64,000 bases of DNA. It comes from Streptomyces sp. TG1A-60 (lineage in GTDB: Bacteria; Actinomycetota; Actinomycetes; Streptomycetales; Streptomycetaceae). The position numbers and the translations under genes are program-made. The stretch is taken from NCBI RefSeq assembly GCF_037201975.1, contig NZ_CP147520.1, positions 2,604,001 to 2,668,000 on the forward strand, in the 5' to 3' direction. The notes under the pieces are model-generated. The model was not told the origin of the DNA and ran no database searches. It was given only the letters and a program-made list of their open reading frames with translations. This document shows positions 16,276 through 26,016 of this stretch, one piece after another (position 1 is the first letter of the stretch; every line of letters starts with the position of its first letter).

Positions 16276-19178
16276 GTTCCGTCCATGTGTTCTTCGAGGA
16301 GCACGTGATAATTGATGCCTCCGGTGCCGAACGAACTCACTCCCGCGCGCCTCGGTTGCCCGGGCTGGGCCGTCCACGGTGACGGCTCGGTCGAGATGGA
16401 GGCGGGGATGGCTGCGAGGTCGAGTGCCGGACTAAGGGTGTGCAGGTTGGTGTTGGGCGGCAGCGTCCTGGCCCGCATGGCCAGGAGCGTGCGCAGCAGC
16501 CCGGCGCTTCCCGCAGCCGCGAAGGTGTGGCCGAAGAAGGACTTCGCCGATCCGATCTCCAGCGGTCGGGTGCGGTCCACGCTCGCGTAGATCCGCGTGA
16601 CAGCGGCGATTTCAACTCGGTCACCGACCTTGGTACCGGTGCCATGGGCCTCCAGGTAGTCGACAGCCGACGGTTCGAAGTCGACCTGGCCGAAAGCCCG
16701 TTCCATGGCGCGCACCTGCCCCGCCGCATCGGGCGCGATCAGCGACTTGGCATCGTTGGATGCGCCGACTCCCCGTACGAGACCGAGGATCTTGTCGCCG
16801 TCGCGCCGCGCGTCGCCGAGGCGTTTGAGGAGGAACAAGCCGCAGCCGTCGCCGGGAGTGAAGCCGTCGGCTCCCACGTCGAAGGGCGCGTTCCTGCTGT
16901 GCGAGAGGAGGCCGAGCGCGGAGCAGAGGACCATGTCCCGAGCATTGCAAGCCAAGTCGACTCCCCCGGCGATGGCAAAGTCGGCTGTCCCTGAACGAAG
17001 CGCGCCGACGGCTACGTCAAGCGCGGCGAGAGACGACGCGCACGCCGCCTCGACGGCGAGAGGCACCGCGTCGAGCCGGTACTCGTTCGCCAGCAGAGCG
17101 GCCACGCCACTCGCGAGACAACCGTCGAGCAGAGCGGGCGACATCGCTTCGTCCAACGACCCCGAACGCTCTCGTATCAATGTCAGAAGGGTCTTCTTGC
17201 CCAGCGGGGACAGGCGGGCGAGGGCAGTGAGTCCGACGACTGCGTCTTCCAGTTCCTGCAGGCAGAGTTCGGTGTTGGCTCGGCGTTCTCGCGTCAGGCC
17301 CAGGTTGCTGCCGACCGCGACGAGACCACGTCCTCTCAACGCACCACCAGTTCCTGCGCCTTCCGCCGCCGTGCCCTGAGGCCGCTCCGCAGGGCAGCGG
17401 CCCTCGAAGAGCTGTGCGGCCACGGCGAGGGTGAGGCGCTGCGCGGCGTCCATGGCTGCATGGCGCAGGGGAACGATCCGTAGGTCACGCGGGGGATGGT
17501 CCGGCACCACCACGTGGCCCCCTTGATCGGTGTAGCTGTGCGTGAGACTGAGCGCACCGGGTGCGTAGTACAAATCCCGGTCGAGCACCGACTCCGGCAC
17601 CGGGCCGATCCGGCTTTCGCCTGAGCACACGACCCGCCAGAAACTCTCGGCATCGGGCGAGCCGGCAAACCTGCCGGCGAGTCCCACCACCGCGATCGGC
17701 TCGGCGCGCGCTTCGGTCACTCCGTCCAGGTACCTGGGTGCGGCCCTGTCTCCAGGCCGAGTGGAGAGCTCAGCCACCTCGGCGGCCACAGCGCGGTCGT
17801 ACCGTTTCTTCCCATCGTGCTCTTCGAGGACCAAATGACACAGTGTGCCGGTGAGGGAGGCCCCGTGTACGACAGCACGACGCGGCAGTCCCTCGCTGCC
17901 CGGCTGCCACGTCTCCCCCGTGTACGGGAAGCGGAACGATGTTCCGTTGAGCTCGTTTTCCGCCGCGCTGCCCGGCGCCCACTGCGGTGGGATCCTTCGA
18001 TGATGCAGCGCGAGAGCGACTTTGGTGACCGCGGCAACACCTGCGTTGGCGAAGGTATGCCCGAGGCGGTCCTTCACGCTCCCGATGACCACAGACGCGG
18101 GAGCACCGCCCTCGTGGAGTCCCGCGAGCGCCTCGAGCTCCGCCTGAACCTCGTGGGCGATTCCGGAGCCGACACATTCGACGTACTGGATCGACGAGGC
18201 AGTCGCCGCCGACGCCCGCAGCGACGCGGAGGCCACCAAGCGGCGCAGGTCGACGGATGACGAATAACGGAAGGCGCCTGGGCGCGAGTCATGGCGGAGC
18301 GAGCAGTCGAGGATCGTCGCGTAGATCCGATCCCCGTCGCGCACGGCGGTCGACACCCGCTTGAGCAAGAGGGCTCCGACCCCCTCACCGATCACGTAAC
18401 CACGGCCCTCCACCGCGAACGGGCTGCCGTCGCGGGCGACAAGGCCCTTGGCATGGAGGGCCCTGGTGAGGAACGGGCTCTCTCGGCGCTGCCCGGCGAC
18501 GACAAGTGCCGCGTCGGACAGTCCAGAGCGAAGGTTGCCGACAGCCTGCGCGATGCCCACGAACGAGGTTGCGTCAGCCGACTCGACCGCAAACGTCCTG
18601 CCATGGAGCTTGAACGCGGTTGCGATCCGTGCCGGAATCGTGCTTGCCATTTCTCCGACTCGGTCGTGCGGCGAGCCTCCGAGGCGCTGCCCCAACAGCA
18701 TCCGTAATTCCTCAGCGGCCAGCCGCGCACTTTCAGTGTCGGCTCCCGCCGCAGCCGCCGCCCTTTCGACCTCTCGCGCGTAGCGGCTCCCTTCGATCCG
18801 CAGCGCGTTGGCATGCTGGCGGTCCAGGCCGAAGCATGTCCCGGTGATGACGTCAGTACGCTCTGCCGGTAGCGGCCGCTCGGGGTGTCCGGCGTCCGAG
18901 AGACACTGCCGGGCCGCCTCGAGCATAAGGAGCTGCATACGGGCCATGGATACAGCTTGGGCTGGAGGAATGCCGAAACGCGCAACATCGACCTTGATGT
19001 CATCAAGACCGTTGTCCTCGAAAGCTGAACTTGTAGAGGAAGAAACCTCGTTCAGCAGTCTCCAGTAGTCGTCAGGCCCTCGCGCGCCCGGATAGAGCGC
19101 AGCGATCCCCACGACCGCCACTGGCTCCTCCGCAGATACGCGCTCGCTCCTGCGTGATTCCGAGTCGAACGACATCAT
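16272..19178 (-). CDS. redX: RedX-type double ketosynthase
   Basis: A 968-residue protein with two ketosynthase domains, like PigJ/RedX. The first (about 18 to 450) has lost the catalytic Cys: [11 protein letters not shown] at ~197 to 206 stands where DTACSSS should be. The second (about 490 to 960) is complete, with Cys in EAACASS and His in EAHGTGT and [12 protein letters not shown]. It condenses the pyrrolyl thioester with a malonyl unit held on RedN's ACPs. AGGAG precedes the ATG. Codon 158 is TTA (18705 to 18707). It lies 128 bp after redD, and its stop overlaps the redW start. Confidence 0.92.
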   Translation of the reverse strand: MMSFDSESRRSERVSAEEPVAVVGIAALYPGARGPDDYWRLLNEVSSSTSSAFEDNGLDDIKVDVARFGIPPAQAVSMARMQLLMLEAARQCLSDAGHPERPLPAERTDVITGTCFGLDRQHANALRIEGSRYAREVERAAAAAGADTESARLAAEELRMLLGQRLGGSPHDRVGEMASTIPARIATAFKLHGRTFAVESADATSFVGIAQAVGNLRSGLSDAALVVAGQRRESPFLTRALHAKGLVARDGSPFAVEGRGYVIGEGVGALLLKRVSTAVRDGDRIYATILDCSLRHDSRPGAFRYSSSVDLRRLVASASLRASAATASSIQYVECVGSGIAHEVQAELEALAGLHEGGAPASVVIGSVKDRLGHTFANAGVAAVTKVALALHHRRIPPQWAPGSAAENELNGTSFRFPYTGETWQPGSEGLPRRAVVHGASLTGTLCHLVLEEHDGKKRYDRAVAAEVAELSTRPGDRAAPRYLDGVTEARAEPIAVVGLAGRFAGSPDAESFWRVVCSGESRIGPVPESVLDRDLYYAPGALSLTHSYTDQGGHVVVPDHPPRDLRIVPLRHAAMDAAQRLTLAVAAQLFEGRCPAERPQGTAAEGAGTGGALRGRGLVAVGSNLGLTRERRANTELCLQELEDAVVGLTALARLSPLGKKTLLTLIRERSGSLDEAMSPALLDGCLASGVAALLANEYRLDAVPLAVEAACASSLAALDVAVGALRSGTADFAIAGGVDLACNARDMVLCSALGLLSHSRNAPFDVGADGFTPGDGCGLFLLKRLGDARRDGDKILGLVRGVGASNDAKSLIAPDAAGQVRAMERAFGQVDFEPSAVDYLEAHGTGTKVGDRVEIAAVTRIYASVDRTRPLEIGSAKSFFGHTFAAAGSAGLLRTLLAMRARTLPPNTNLHTLSPALDLAAIPASISTEPSPWTAQPGQPRRAGVSSFGTGGINYHVLLEEHMDGT

Positions 19179-19306
19179 GCGGCTACTCCTGCATTTCGGC
19201 CCGCCGGACGGATGGAAATCGCGAGATCACAGAGACTGCTCCGAGCGGGACGAGGCGTGGTCGGGCTCCGCCGCCTCGTCCGCTCGCCGTCTTGCCACCA
19301 GAGCGC

Positions 19307-20119
19307 TCAGCTGGCGGTCGCCGCTGGCTCCCATTGGCTCGGTACCACCGCGGTCGGCAGGGTCAACGCAGGGTCTTGGGCAAGGATCTCTGCATGCCGA
19401 CGCTGGAGCAGGGCTCCTGGTTTGATCCCCAGTTCCTCGTCCAGCCGCCGCCCGGTCGACCGGAACAGATCCAACGCCTCGCCCTGCCGACCGGTGCGGT
19501 AGAGAGCGAGCATCAGCAACTCACAGAATCGCTCGTGCAGGGGGTGCCGGGCAACGAGCTGACGAAGCTCCGCGATCGCGCGCGCCTCGTCCCCGACGGC
19601 AAGGTACGAGCTGACCAAGTCCTCCCACGCTGTCAGCCGACGTTCGTCGAACAGCGCCGCTGCAGCCCTTACACGCAGCCCGTCACCGGCGTCAAGCAGC
19701 GCAGGTCCCCGCCACAGTTCCAGTGCTGTCTGCAGCAGTTCCAGCGAGCGTTCGGGCCGTACGGATAATTCGGCTGCTCCCTGCGCCGCGAGGGAAAGGA
19801 ACCTATTTCCATCGACACAGTCTCGCGGAACGTCAAGCAGGTAACCATTGTGCACGGCACGTAACGCGGTCGAACCGCGTGGCTGCCGCGTCGGACTTGC
19901 AATCACCTTGCGCAACCGGGTCGCGTGCGCCTGTAGAGCATTTCGTGTATTGCCGACCAGGTTTCCAGACCACAGTTCGCTGGCCAAATCCTCATTCGAG
20001 ACGGCCCGGCCGGCATCCAGCGCGAGAGTGGCGAGCATGACTCGCACCTTGTTGGCGCGTATTGTCTGATGCTTCCCTTCTATGGTGACAGATATGGGAC
20101 CCAAAAAGCCTATGTACAT
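19307..20119 (-). CDS. redD: RedD-type SARP pathway activator
   Basis: A SARP of 270 residues: N-terminal OmpR-like winged helix (1 to ~95, with QTIRANKVRVMLATLAL) and a bacterial activation domain to ~250 (GRLDEELGIKPG-type helix near the end). RedD switches on prodiginine genes; its likely site is the 11-bp repeat array at 8300 to 8428. The ATG at 20119 is chosen because GGGGGAA lies five bases upstream; the reading frame is open further. Codon 86 is TTA (19862 to 19864). As I recall S. coelicolor redD lacks TTA and is longer (about 350 residues). First gene of the leftward D-X-W-Y group. Confidence 0.9.
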   Translation of the reverse strand: MYIGFLGPISVTIEGKHQTIRANKVRVMLATLALDAGRAVSNEDLASELWSGNLVGNTRNALQAHATRLRKVIASPTRQPRGSTALRAVHNGYLLDVPRDCVDGNRFLSLAAQGAAELSVRPERSLELLQTALELWRGPALLDAGDGLRVRAAAALFDERRLTAWEDLVSSYLAVGDEARAIAELRQLVARHPLHERFCELLMLALYRTGRQGEALDLFRSTGRRLDEELGIKPGALLQRRHAEILAQDPALTLPTAVVPSQWEPAATAS

Positions 20120-20394
20120 GAGATTCCCCCGATGTACCGCAGATTGGAGCACTCACTATCCGACACGGCACGCACACCACATAAAAGGATCCACAACCCT
20201 TCTCGGAGGGAAATTAGAGCCTCCTTCAGCACAGGGGTGCACGATCCCCTTTTCTCGTCTTTAGCCTCGCAGGGTACCCTGCCCCATGTCATCAATCAGC
20301 TGGCTGATTTCTCTCATACACAAAAGGCGGAGATCCAGTGGATGGCCGCCTCGATCATCCGTTGAGGACGAGTACACACTGAGCCAACCAAGAT
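20120..20394. promoter_or_regulatory. Upstream region of redD up to the accessory junction
   Basis: About 275 bp of comparatively AT-rich sequence without a credible gene. It should hold the redD promoter, which RedZ would bind. No clear promoter hexamers or operator repeats were identified. It ends at the left terminal repeat of the ISL3-like element. Confidence 0.4.
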
Positions 20395-20784
20395 GGGTCT
20401 TCGAAGTTGAGCGATGCAGTGTCGGTGCGCGCTGATTCTTCGGCACGGTCTGTGGTGGCTGGGGTGGTTGCCGGCCCTGGATGATCATTTCTGTCGTCCA
20501 CGCAGAAGGATCACTGGGGACCCACGGGCTTGGTCAACGATACGACGTTGCTGCTGGACCTCGACGGGGTGTCCGTCATACGGGTTGAGCAGCCGCACGA
20601 CGGCACGCCGTTCATCACCACCGGCCACAGCAACGCCAAGAGCGAAGGCATCAACCGCGTGATCAAACTCGTCGCCGGCACCGCCTTCGGCTTCCGCAAC
20701 GCCGACCACCAGCGTCTACGCACACGCTGCGTCACCACCCGCCGAGCCCGCGGACACCTCCGCACCGCTCAACTATGAAGACCC
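20395..20784 (+). mobile_element. 390-bp ISL3-type deletion derivative (MITE-like)
   Basis: Both ends carry a 19-bp inverted repeat beginning GGGTCTTC (20395 to 20413 and 20766 to 20784); 17 of 19 positions match. Between them is a reading frame that joins the first ~25 codons of an ISL3 transposase to its last ~50. No flanking target duplication was seen. The element cannot encode an active transposase but could move in trans. Confidence 0.78.
20530..20778 (+). pseudogene. ISL3-family transposase with internal deletion
   Basis: Starts with a TTG that opens VNDTTLLLDLDGVSVIRVE, the usual N terminus of actinobacterial ISL3 transposases. It jumps directly to the conserved C-terminal HSNAKSEGINRVIKLVAGTA and ends normally at 82 residues. 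The catalytic DDE middle (around 300 residues) is absent, so the protein is inactive. Confidence 0.75.
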
Positions 20785-20973
20785 GGAAGTTGAACGTCGA
20801 AGTCTTCAGCTCCCGCCTTGCGAAGTACGCCCATGCCTCCGACGAAAGGTTGTCGGATAACAGGAACCACGTTCTCGCGCATGCCACAACCTCCACCTCT
20901 ACCGCCGCTGGGTTCTCAAGCCCGTGGCTTCGGAACGACCACGCATCCCTGTGAAGGACGACCGACAGCCGAG

Positions 20974-21170
20974 ATGGAAAAGCGCGTCTCCGAACTGGAG
21001 ACGGAGTACCGGGAAGGGCAGCGGATGCTCGCAGACCTGGAGGCCAAACAGGCCGACCTCCAGCAGACCGTGCTCCGCATGCGCGGCGCCCTCCAGATGC
21101 TGAACGAACTCCTGGCCGCCGAGAACGCCCCCGGCGGCGCCGACCGGCACCGCCGGGGGCGGCACGTCAG
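20974..21170 (+). pseudogene. Truncated coiled-coil protein gene
   Basis: The ATG at 20974 opens a heptad-rich segment (EKRVSELETEYREGQRMLAD and on to LNELLAAEN, about 50 residues), predicted coiled coil. The frame then has no natural end and runs into the transposase fragment behind it and the reverse strand of the ABC genes. The 3' end seems to have been replaced by an insertion. Similar short coiled-coil proteins are common and unassigned in Streptomyces. Confidence 0.4.
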
Positions 21171-21303
21171 ATCTTGGCCCGGGACACCTCACTGTGGAGC
21201 GACGATGTGTGGCTGGTCGACTCCACCCCGGTCGGCTGCGGATGCTCCCGTGAGACGGCCAAACGCTCGGACCTGGCAGGCTGGGCCCAGTACGGCGGGA
21301 GTG
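21171..21303 (+). pseudogene. Internal fragment of an IS982-like transposase
   Basis: In one frame the sequence reads DVWLVDSTPVGCGCSRETAK and on through RSDLAGWAQYGG, which matches the central Asp-containing segment of IS982/IS5-type transposases in Streptomyces. Both ends are missing; only about 45 codons remain. Confidence 0.6.
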
Positions 21304-21315
21304 TGCGGCGACCGG

Positions 21316-22107
21316 TCACCGGGTGCTGGAGCGGGTCCTGATGCGGAAGATGATCAGTCCGATCGCGCTGAACGCGGCCGCCCAGGACAGGCCGAGGGCG
21401 AGGTGGCCCCACAGGGCGGTGTGACCGAAGGCGCCGCCGGCCGCGAACTGCATGGGGCCGAACGACGGGAACCAAGCAAGGACGGGCTTGTTGGCGAGCG
21501 GATTGCCCAGCGGGTTCTGCAGGAAGGTGTCCATCAGCCCGCCCATGATGATCAGGAAGAAGCCCTCCAGGTCGCGTTTGACCAGGACACCGAGGAGCAG
21601 GCCGAGGGCGCCGTAGGTGAGGGCGATGACGGTGAACCCTGCCAGCACGGCGAACCAGCCGCCCGCCGTAGGGCGCCAGAAGAACAGGACCACGAGCGCG
21701 GTGTAGAGGGCGATCGCGGTGGCGACCAGGCCGACGGCGAGGGTCTTGGCGCCGATGAGGGTGGCTTGCCGGTATCCGGCGAAGACGAGGCGCCGGTCGA
21801 AGGCGAGCGCCTTGCGCACGGCGTCGAAGACGACGAATCCGGCGATCATCGTCACGGAGTTGAGGCCAGCGGAGATCAGGGTCAGGTGGCCGCCGTCGAC
21901 GTGCAGGACCTCGCCGGTCGCGTACAGCTTGAAGTCCAGCACCTCGCCCGAGGCGAGGGTGTCCATGAGTAGGTACCAGACCGGCACGAACAGCACGAGC
22001 AGCAGGCCGGCGAGCCGGTTGCGGGTCTGGTCGCGCACCGAGAAGCGCACGGCGGTGGGGAACTGCCCGTGCAGCGGTTGCAGTTCGGACGCGTCAGGCG
22101 GCGGCAT
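21316..22107 (-). CDS. ABC transporter permease (ABC-2 type)
   Basis: A 263-residue integral membrane protein with about six hydrophobic segments, from LAGLLLVLFVPVWYLLMDTL near residue 30 to AAAFSAIGLIIF at the end. It begins 14 bp inside the ATPase gene with GAGGAGG six bases before the ATG. With the ATPase and the TetR gene upstream it forms a typical regulated export operon. The substrate cannot be told from sequence. A link with prodiginine export is possible from position only. Confidence 0.85.
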   Translation of the reverse strand: MPPPDASELQPLHGQFPTAVRFSVRDQTRNRLAGLLLVLFVPVWYLLMDTLASGEVLDFKLYATGEVLHVDGGHLTLISAGLNSVTMIAGFVVFDAVRKALAFDRRLVFAGYRQATLIGAKTLAVGLVATAIALYTALVVLFFWRPTAGGWFAVLAGFTVIALTYGALGLLLGVLVKRDLEGFFLIIMGGLMDTFLQNPLGNPLANKPVLAWFPSFGPMQFAAGGAFGHTALWGHLALGLSWAAAFSAIGLIIFRIRTRSSTR

Positions 22108-22753
22108 GGTGGTCCTCCTCGGCGGTCGTACGGGGGGTGAGCCGGCCGTCGGCCAGATCGGCCAGCAGGTCGAAGCGGTCCTGTTCGAAGACCAGGTGGG
22201 TGATGACCACGATGGCCTTGCCGCGCGTGCGCAGGTCCTCGACCAGGTCCCAGAAGCGTAGGTAGGTCTCCCAGTCGAAGCCCTGGTAGGGCTCGTCGAG
22301 GAGCAGCACGTCGGGGTCGTGCAGGAGCGAGAGGGTGAGGTTGAGTTTCTGCCGGGTGCCGCCGGAGAGTTCACCGGCCACGGTCTGCTCGTAGTGCTCG
22401 TAACCGAGGAGGCGGACGAGTTCGTGCCCGCGGTACAGGTCGGGCAGGCGGTGGGCGGCTGCGAAGTAGCGCAGGTGCTGTGCGACGGTTAGAGCGGCGT
22501 TGAGGACGGGGTCCTGCGGGCAGTAGCCGAGCGTGCCGGACAGGGTCACCTCGCCGCGGTCCACGGGGAGGGTGCCGGCCAGGGTCTTGAGCAGGGTCGA
22601 TTTTCCGGCGCCGTTCTCGCCGACGACGGCGACGAGTTGTCCGGGGGCGACGGCGAGGTCGGCGCCTCGCAGCACGTGGTGTCTGCCGTAGGACTTGTGG
22701 ACGTCGTGGGCCTGGAGCACCGGTGGCGGTGCGGGTGTGGATCCGTCCGGCAT
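22094..22753 (-). CDS. ABC transporter ATP-binding protein
   Basis: A 219-residue ATPase. Walker A is GENGAGKST, the signature is LSGGTRQ and Walker B is DVLLLDEP. The sequence starts HKSYGRHHVLRGADLAV, as in drug and lipid exporters of the ABC-A type. The start at 22753 has AGGAG eight bases upstream; an upstream ATG at 22771 overlaps the TetR gene and is possible. It pairs with the permease downstream. Confidence 0.9.
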   Translation of the reverse strand: MPDGSTPAPPPVLQAHDVHKSYGRHHVLRGADLAVAPGQLVAVVGENGAGKSTLLKTLAGTLPVDRGEVTLSGTLGYCPQDPVLNAALTVAQHLRYFAAAHRLPDLYRGHELVRLLGYEHYEQTVAGELSGGTRQKLNLTLSLLHDPDVLLLDEPYQGFDWETYLRFWDLVEDLRTRGKAIVVITHLVFEQDRFDLLADLADGRLTPRTTAEEDHHAAA

Positions 22754-22763
22754 GCGAGGTCTC

Positions 22764-23408
22764 CTAGCCATTCTCGGATGCTTCCTTTTGTGGTGATGCG
22801 TTCAGCCCGCCCGCGTAGATGCTGAGCATCTCCGGGGCCCAGCGGGCCATGCCGTCGGCCGACAGAGGGTCGGCGCCGAGGACCTCGGTGAGCCGGTCGC
22901 GCAGCAGGAACACGGCCAGGTCGTTGGCGAGCAGGAAGGCCGCGCGCACCGCCGGTTCCCGGCCGGGCGCGGCCAGCCCGGCCGCCGCCAGGCCGTCCAG
23001 CGCGGCGCGACTGACGTCGAACAGGCGGCGGAACAGCAGTCGTCCGGCGTCCGTGTCGGACAGCAGGAGCCGGCGCAGGTAGCCGGGCAGGGGTGAGTCG
23101 GCCGGGACGTGGCGGGCGAAGGCCTCGCTCAGGGAGCCTGCTCCGGTGCCCGGATCGAGCAGTTGAGCCCCGCTCTCGCCGGTCAGCTCGCCCAGTATCG
23201 TCTCGAACACGGTCAGGACGTACTGGTCGACCTCCTGGCGCAGACCGTCCTTCGAGCCGAAGTGGTGCACCACGAGTCCGGCCGACACCCCGGCGGCTTC
23301 GGCGATCTGGCGCACGGTCACCGACTCCGGCCCGCGTGCGGCGAACAGCCGCAGGGCCTCGTCGCGGATCACGGCCCGGGTGGTCCGGTCGTCCGGAATT
23401 GAACGCAT
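22764..23408 (-). CDS. TetR-family regulator of the ABC operon
   Basis: About 214 residues. The N-terminal helix-turn-helix reads VTVRQIAEAAGVSAGLVVHHFG near residue 35; the C-terminal domain is a variable ligand pocket. It starts at 23408 or at ATGs 9 to 18 bases further up; none has a strong ribosome site. The sequence around the start is AT-rich and may hold its operator. It lies just upstream of, and nearly overlaps, the ABC genes, so it most likely represses them. Confidence 0.88.
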   Translation of the reverse strand: MRSIPDDRTTRAVIRDEALRLFAARGPESVTVRQIAEAAGVSAGLVVHHFGSKDGLRQEVDQYVLTVFETILGELTGESGAQLLDPGTGAGSLSEAFARHVPADSPLPGYLRRLLLSDTDAGRLLFRRLFDVSRAALDGLAAAGLAAPGREPAVRAAFLLANDLAVFLLRDRLTEVLGADPLSADGMARWAPEMLSIYAGGLNASPQKEASENG

Positions 23409-23526
23409 GTGCAGCATACTAAACAAGCATTCAACGCCCGGTCCAGGGTTTGGGTGATCGTGGGCTTGAAGGCCGGAGGCTCACCCCGCCGGCCGCCCTC
23501 CGCCAGGACATGCCGAGGCTGTCGGG

Positions 23527-23625
23527 ACGTTGTCCCGCGAGCTGCTGCTGTCCGTCGCCGTGCCGCTCGCCGCGGGCACCGTGCTCCTGGCTTTGCCGCT
23601 CGTCAGGCGGGCCAACCGGGCCTGA
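23527..23625 (+). pseudogene. C-terminal remnant of a membrane protein
   Basis: A 32-codon stretch ending in TGA reads SRELLLSVAVPLAAGTVLLA followed by LPLVRRANRA: one transmembrane helix with a basic tail, typical of the end of an exporter subunit. The rest of the gene is absent and replaced by transposase sequence. Confidence 0.35.
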
Positions 23626-23686
23626 CGCTCCACCTGCTGCCGCAGCTTGTCTCGTTCTCCACCTCCGCGGCGGACTTATTCTCTCC

Positions 23687-24321
23687 CGCCCTCCGTAGAC
23701 CTCATCACCCCGGAGGAACGAGGCGGACATGCCCCGCTGACGGGCGGCGTGGAGCACGTGGGCCGCGAGTTGGGGCTTGCTCGCGAAGCACAGCTCGTCG
23801 GGAACACCGGTCAGCTCACGACGCTCCTCGTCGCCGGCCCAGTCCTTGGTGAAGTACAAGCGCCGGTCGATCAGGCAGTGCCCGGCGACCGTGGCGAAGG
23901 CGGGGGGCACGGCGACCTGGCACAGATCCACGCCGCCGACCGAGCCGGAGTACTGGCGGGCCGCGGCCACCGCGTCGGTCGAGGACTTCGCATCCCCCGT
24001 CTCGTCCGCGATCAGGATCCCGTCGCCGTCGTCGAGCAGGTTGACGGCCCAGCCGGCCGTCCGCTCCAGCGCCTGTTGTTCGTCCCACACCGCACGGGAC
24101 AGCAGATGGTGCATGCGGTGCGGGCCCCGCTCACCGATCGCTTCGGCCAGGCTCCAGCAGTTGACGTCCTCGAGCTCCATCAGAATGCCCCGCGCCATCC
24201 GCGCGAACGTCTCCCTGCTCTCCGAGCGGGCGAAGCAGCCGGACAACGAGGCCACAAGGCCCCGAACGCCCTGCCGTGGCCTACCTCGCCTACCGTGGCC
24301 GAAGCGGCCGTACCTGATCAA
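23687..24321 (-). pseudogene. IS701-family transposase, truncated
   Basis: About 210 codons match the N-terminal half of IS701-type transposases: LLSRAVWDEQ, ILIADETGDAKSS with the first catalytic Asp, LYFTKDWAGD and a final GDEVYGG with the second Asp. After residue ~211 similarity ends, and the catalytic Glu region is lost. The first 40 residues are of doubtful frame. No terminal repeats were found. Confidence 0.75.
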
Positions 24322-24582
24322 CTGTCAGGCTCGCCGTCCCCCATATGTCCCGCGGAAGCGAAGTGCCCTGTTTTCGTTTCGCCTCAGTTGTCACCCGGTG
24401 CCCGTCGGCCGCGGTGGTGCCGCCGAACAGACGGATCCCGTCCGTTGGGTCACGGTGCGCCCCGATGGTCTGTACTCATTCTTCGGCCGGCTTCTGCGGC
24501 CGGTCGCGCCCCGTGTTGGGCAGGCCCCTCCTGAGGGAGGGGCTTGGCAGCTCCGTTGGGCGAGCGAGTTGCTCCGGCTCCC

Positions 24583-24993
24583 TCATGCAGGTGCAAGATG
24601 CCGCAGTCCGAGTGCTGTGACAGCGTCCGCCAGCTCCTTGTCGTAGGTGACGAAACCGTCCAGCTGTCGGTGTAGAGGGGCGGCTGTCGCCAGGTGAATG
24701 GCGTCTAGAGTGCCGAGTCTTTGCACCTCGAAACCAGCAGCGCGGGCCAGGACGTCGTCACCGAGGATGATCTGGTCTATCCCGGTGAGCGTGTTGTCGA
24801 CCAGGAACGGCACTCGCTGCCGATCTACACCAGCTCGCCGGAACGTGCGCGCGATCTCAACCCCGGCCAGCTGGGAGGTCACGAGACGACCGTCGACGCC
24901 CAGTCCTGCCCGCCAGCTGCGAAGCGCCTGCGTCTCTGTCTCCCGCTGTACGAACTTCAGCAGAGCGCAGGTGTCCAAGTAGTAGAGGCTCAA
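24583..24993 (-). CDS. VapC-like PIN-domain toxin
   Basis: A 136-residue PIN ribonuclease. It begins MSLYYLDTCALLKFV with the first acidic residue; GVEIARTF, GTLDAIHLATA and FVTYDKELADA carry the remaining acidic positions, so the active site looks complete. It is translated from an ATG overlapping the antitoxin stop (ATGA). VapC toxins cut tRNA or rRNA. It sits among transposase relics and could act as a stabiliser of this accessory stretch. Confidence 0.9.
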   Translation of the reverse strand: MSLYYLDTCALLKFVQRETETQALRSWRAGLGVDGRLVTSQLAGVEIARTFRRAGVDRQRVPFLVDNTLTGIDQIILGDDVLARAAGFEVQRLGTLDAIHLATAAPLHRQLDGFVTYDKELADAVTALGLRHLAPA

Positions 24994-25271
24994 CGCGTGC
25001 GCTCCCGGTCGCGCTCGGCGATCAGCGCATCCGACAGCGAAGACAGCTCGGCCAGATCGCCGATCAGCTCGGGCAGCGCGCCTGGATTCACTGCACGACG
25101 CACCTGGCCGGTCGCAATCAGCTGGTCCAGGGCCGATGTGGGCTCTTCGGCGGGGGACATGCGGATGACAGGCTTGCCGTGCTCAGTGACGACGAGCGTC
25201 TCACCTGCGCGAACCCTCGCTGTGACCTTCGACGGATGGTGGTTCAGCTCTCCGAGAGGGATGGTCTCCAC
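24990..25271 (-). CDS. Phd/YefM-type antitoxin
   Basis: A 93-residue protein starting from GTG with VETIPLGELNHHPSKVTARV and the TLVVTEHGKPVIRM strand typical of Phd/YefM DNA-binding antitoxins. The C terminus is helical and acidic for toxin binding. It overlaps vapC by ATGA. Upstream is a very AT-rich stretch (TGTGTACAT and GTGTATATTTATC) with TATATT six bases before the start, so the transcript may be leaderless and the repeat may be the autoregulatory operator. Confidence 0.82.
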   Translation of the reverse strand: METIPLGELNHHPSKVTARVRAGETLVVTEHGKPVIRMSPAEEPTSALDQLIATGQVRRAVNPGALPELIGDLAELSSLSDALIAERDRERTR

Positions 25272-25345
25272 GAGATAAATATACACAAAAAATGTACACA
25301 ACAGGAAGCTGGAGCGAGACAGCTCCTCTAGGGGCGGGATCAGAC

Positions 25346-26016
25346 TTACGGTGGCCTGCCCGCAGCAGGCGCCGTGAGATTCTCCGGGTCGGCAGTCAAG
25401 ATCGTGACCGGCCCCGGTGCCGCGAGGGCGGCGGCACCGGGCATGGCGCCGATGGCGTACTTGTGGCCGTGCAGGCCAGCGTCGGCGAGGAGGGCTGTGC
25501 AAGTCTGGCCGAGGCAGGACGAACGTCCAGTCCCGCAACGCCCGTCGCAGCGGTTCGTCATTCTGACGGCCTCGCACGTCCCGGAGCATCGCTTGGGTGA
25601 TCGCGCACAGGGCGTCGTTGGTCTCGTCGCGGGTCTTCGCTGCGATCTGAGGCCGAGCACATCTCCAGGTACTCAAGCGCGAGGACGTACCAGCCGGGAA
25701 AGGCTGAGCCATGGCCTGACCTTACGGAGGGCGGGTCATCGGCAGCGCCTTGCCGGACAGCGCGAACGAGCGCAGCACCAAGTTCATCGGCCAGGGCCCT
25801 GGCGTCCGTCGAGTCTCCTGCGGAACCCTTCCCACCGAGCCGCGCCGCCCTCGCAGCCCTCCCGCCACTCCTCCGATTGCCGACGCCACCTGTCCGGGAT
25901 ACCGAACGGCTCATGACGTCCACCACCTCTCTGACCAGGCGAACGCATCCAGAGCAGGTCAAAATGGCGCCCTTGGATGTCCCGTTGCGCACGTCAGGCA
26001 ACGCATAAACGCACAA
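25346..26016 (-). pseudogene. Frameshifted relic of an unknown gene
   Basis: On the minus strand, protein-like pieces occur in three frames in succession: FPGWYVLALEYLEM, then TNDALCAITQAMLRDV with RRALRDWTFVLPRP, then LHGHKYAIGAMPGAAA ending in VTILTADPENLT. The last piece resembles the end of PIN-domain toxins; the middle one I cannot place. At least two frameshifts separate them. This is probably one or two decayed genes. There is no function claim. Confidence 0.35.

Noticed and set aside
20395..20784. Target site duplication around the ISL3-like element
   Set aside because: The eight bases on each side do not match.
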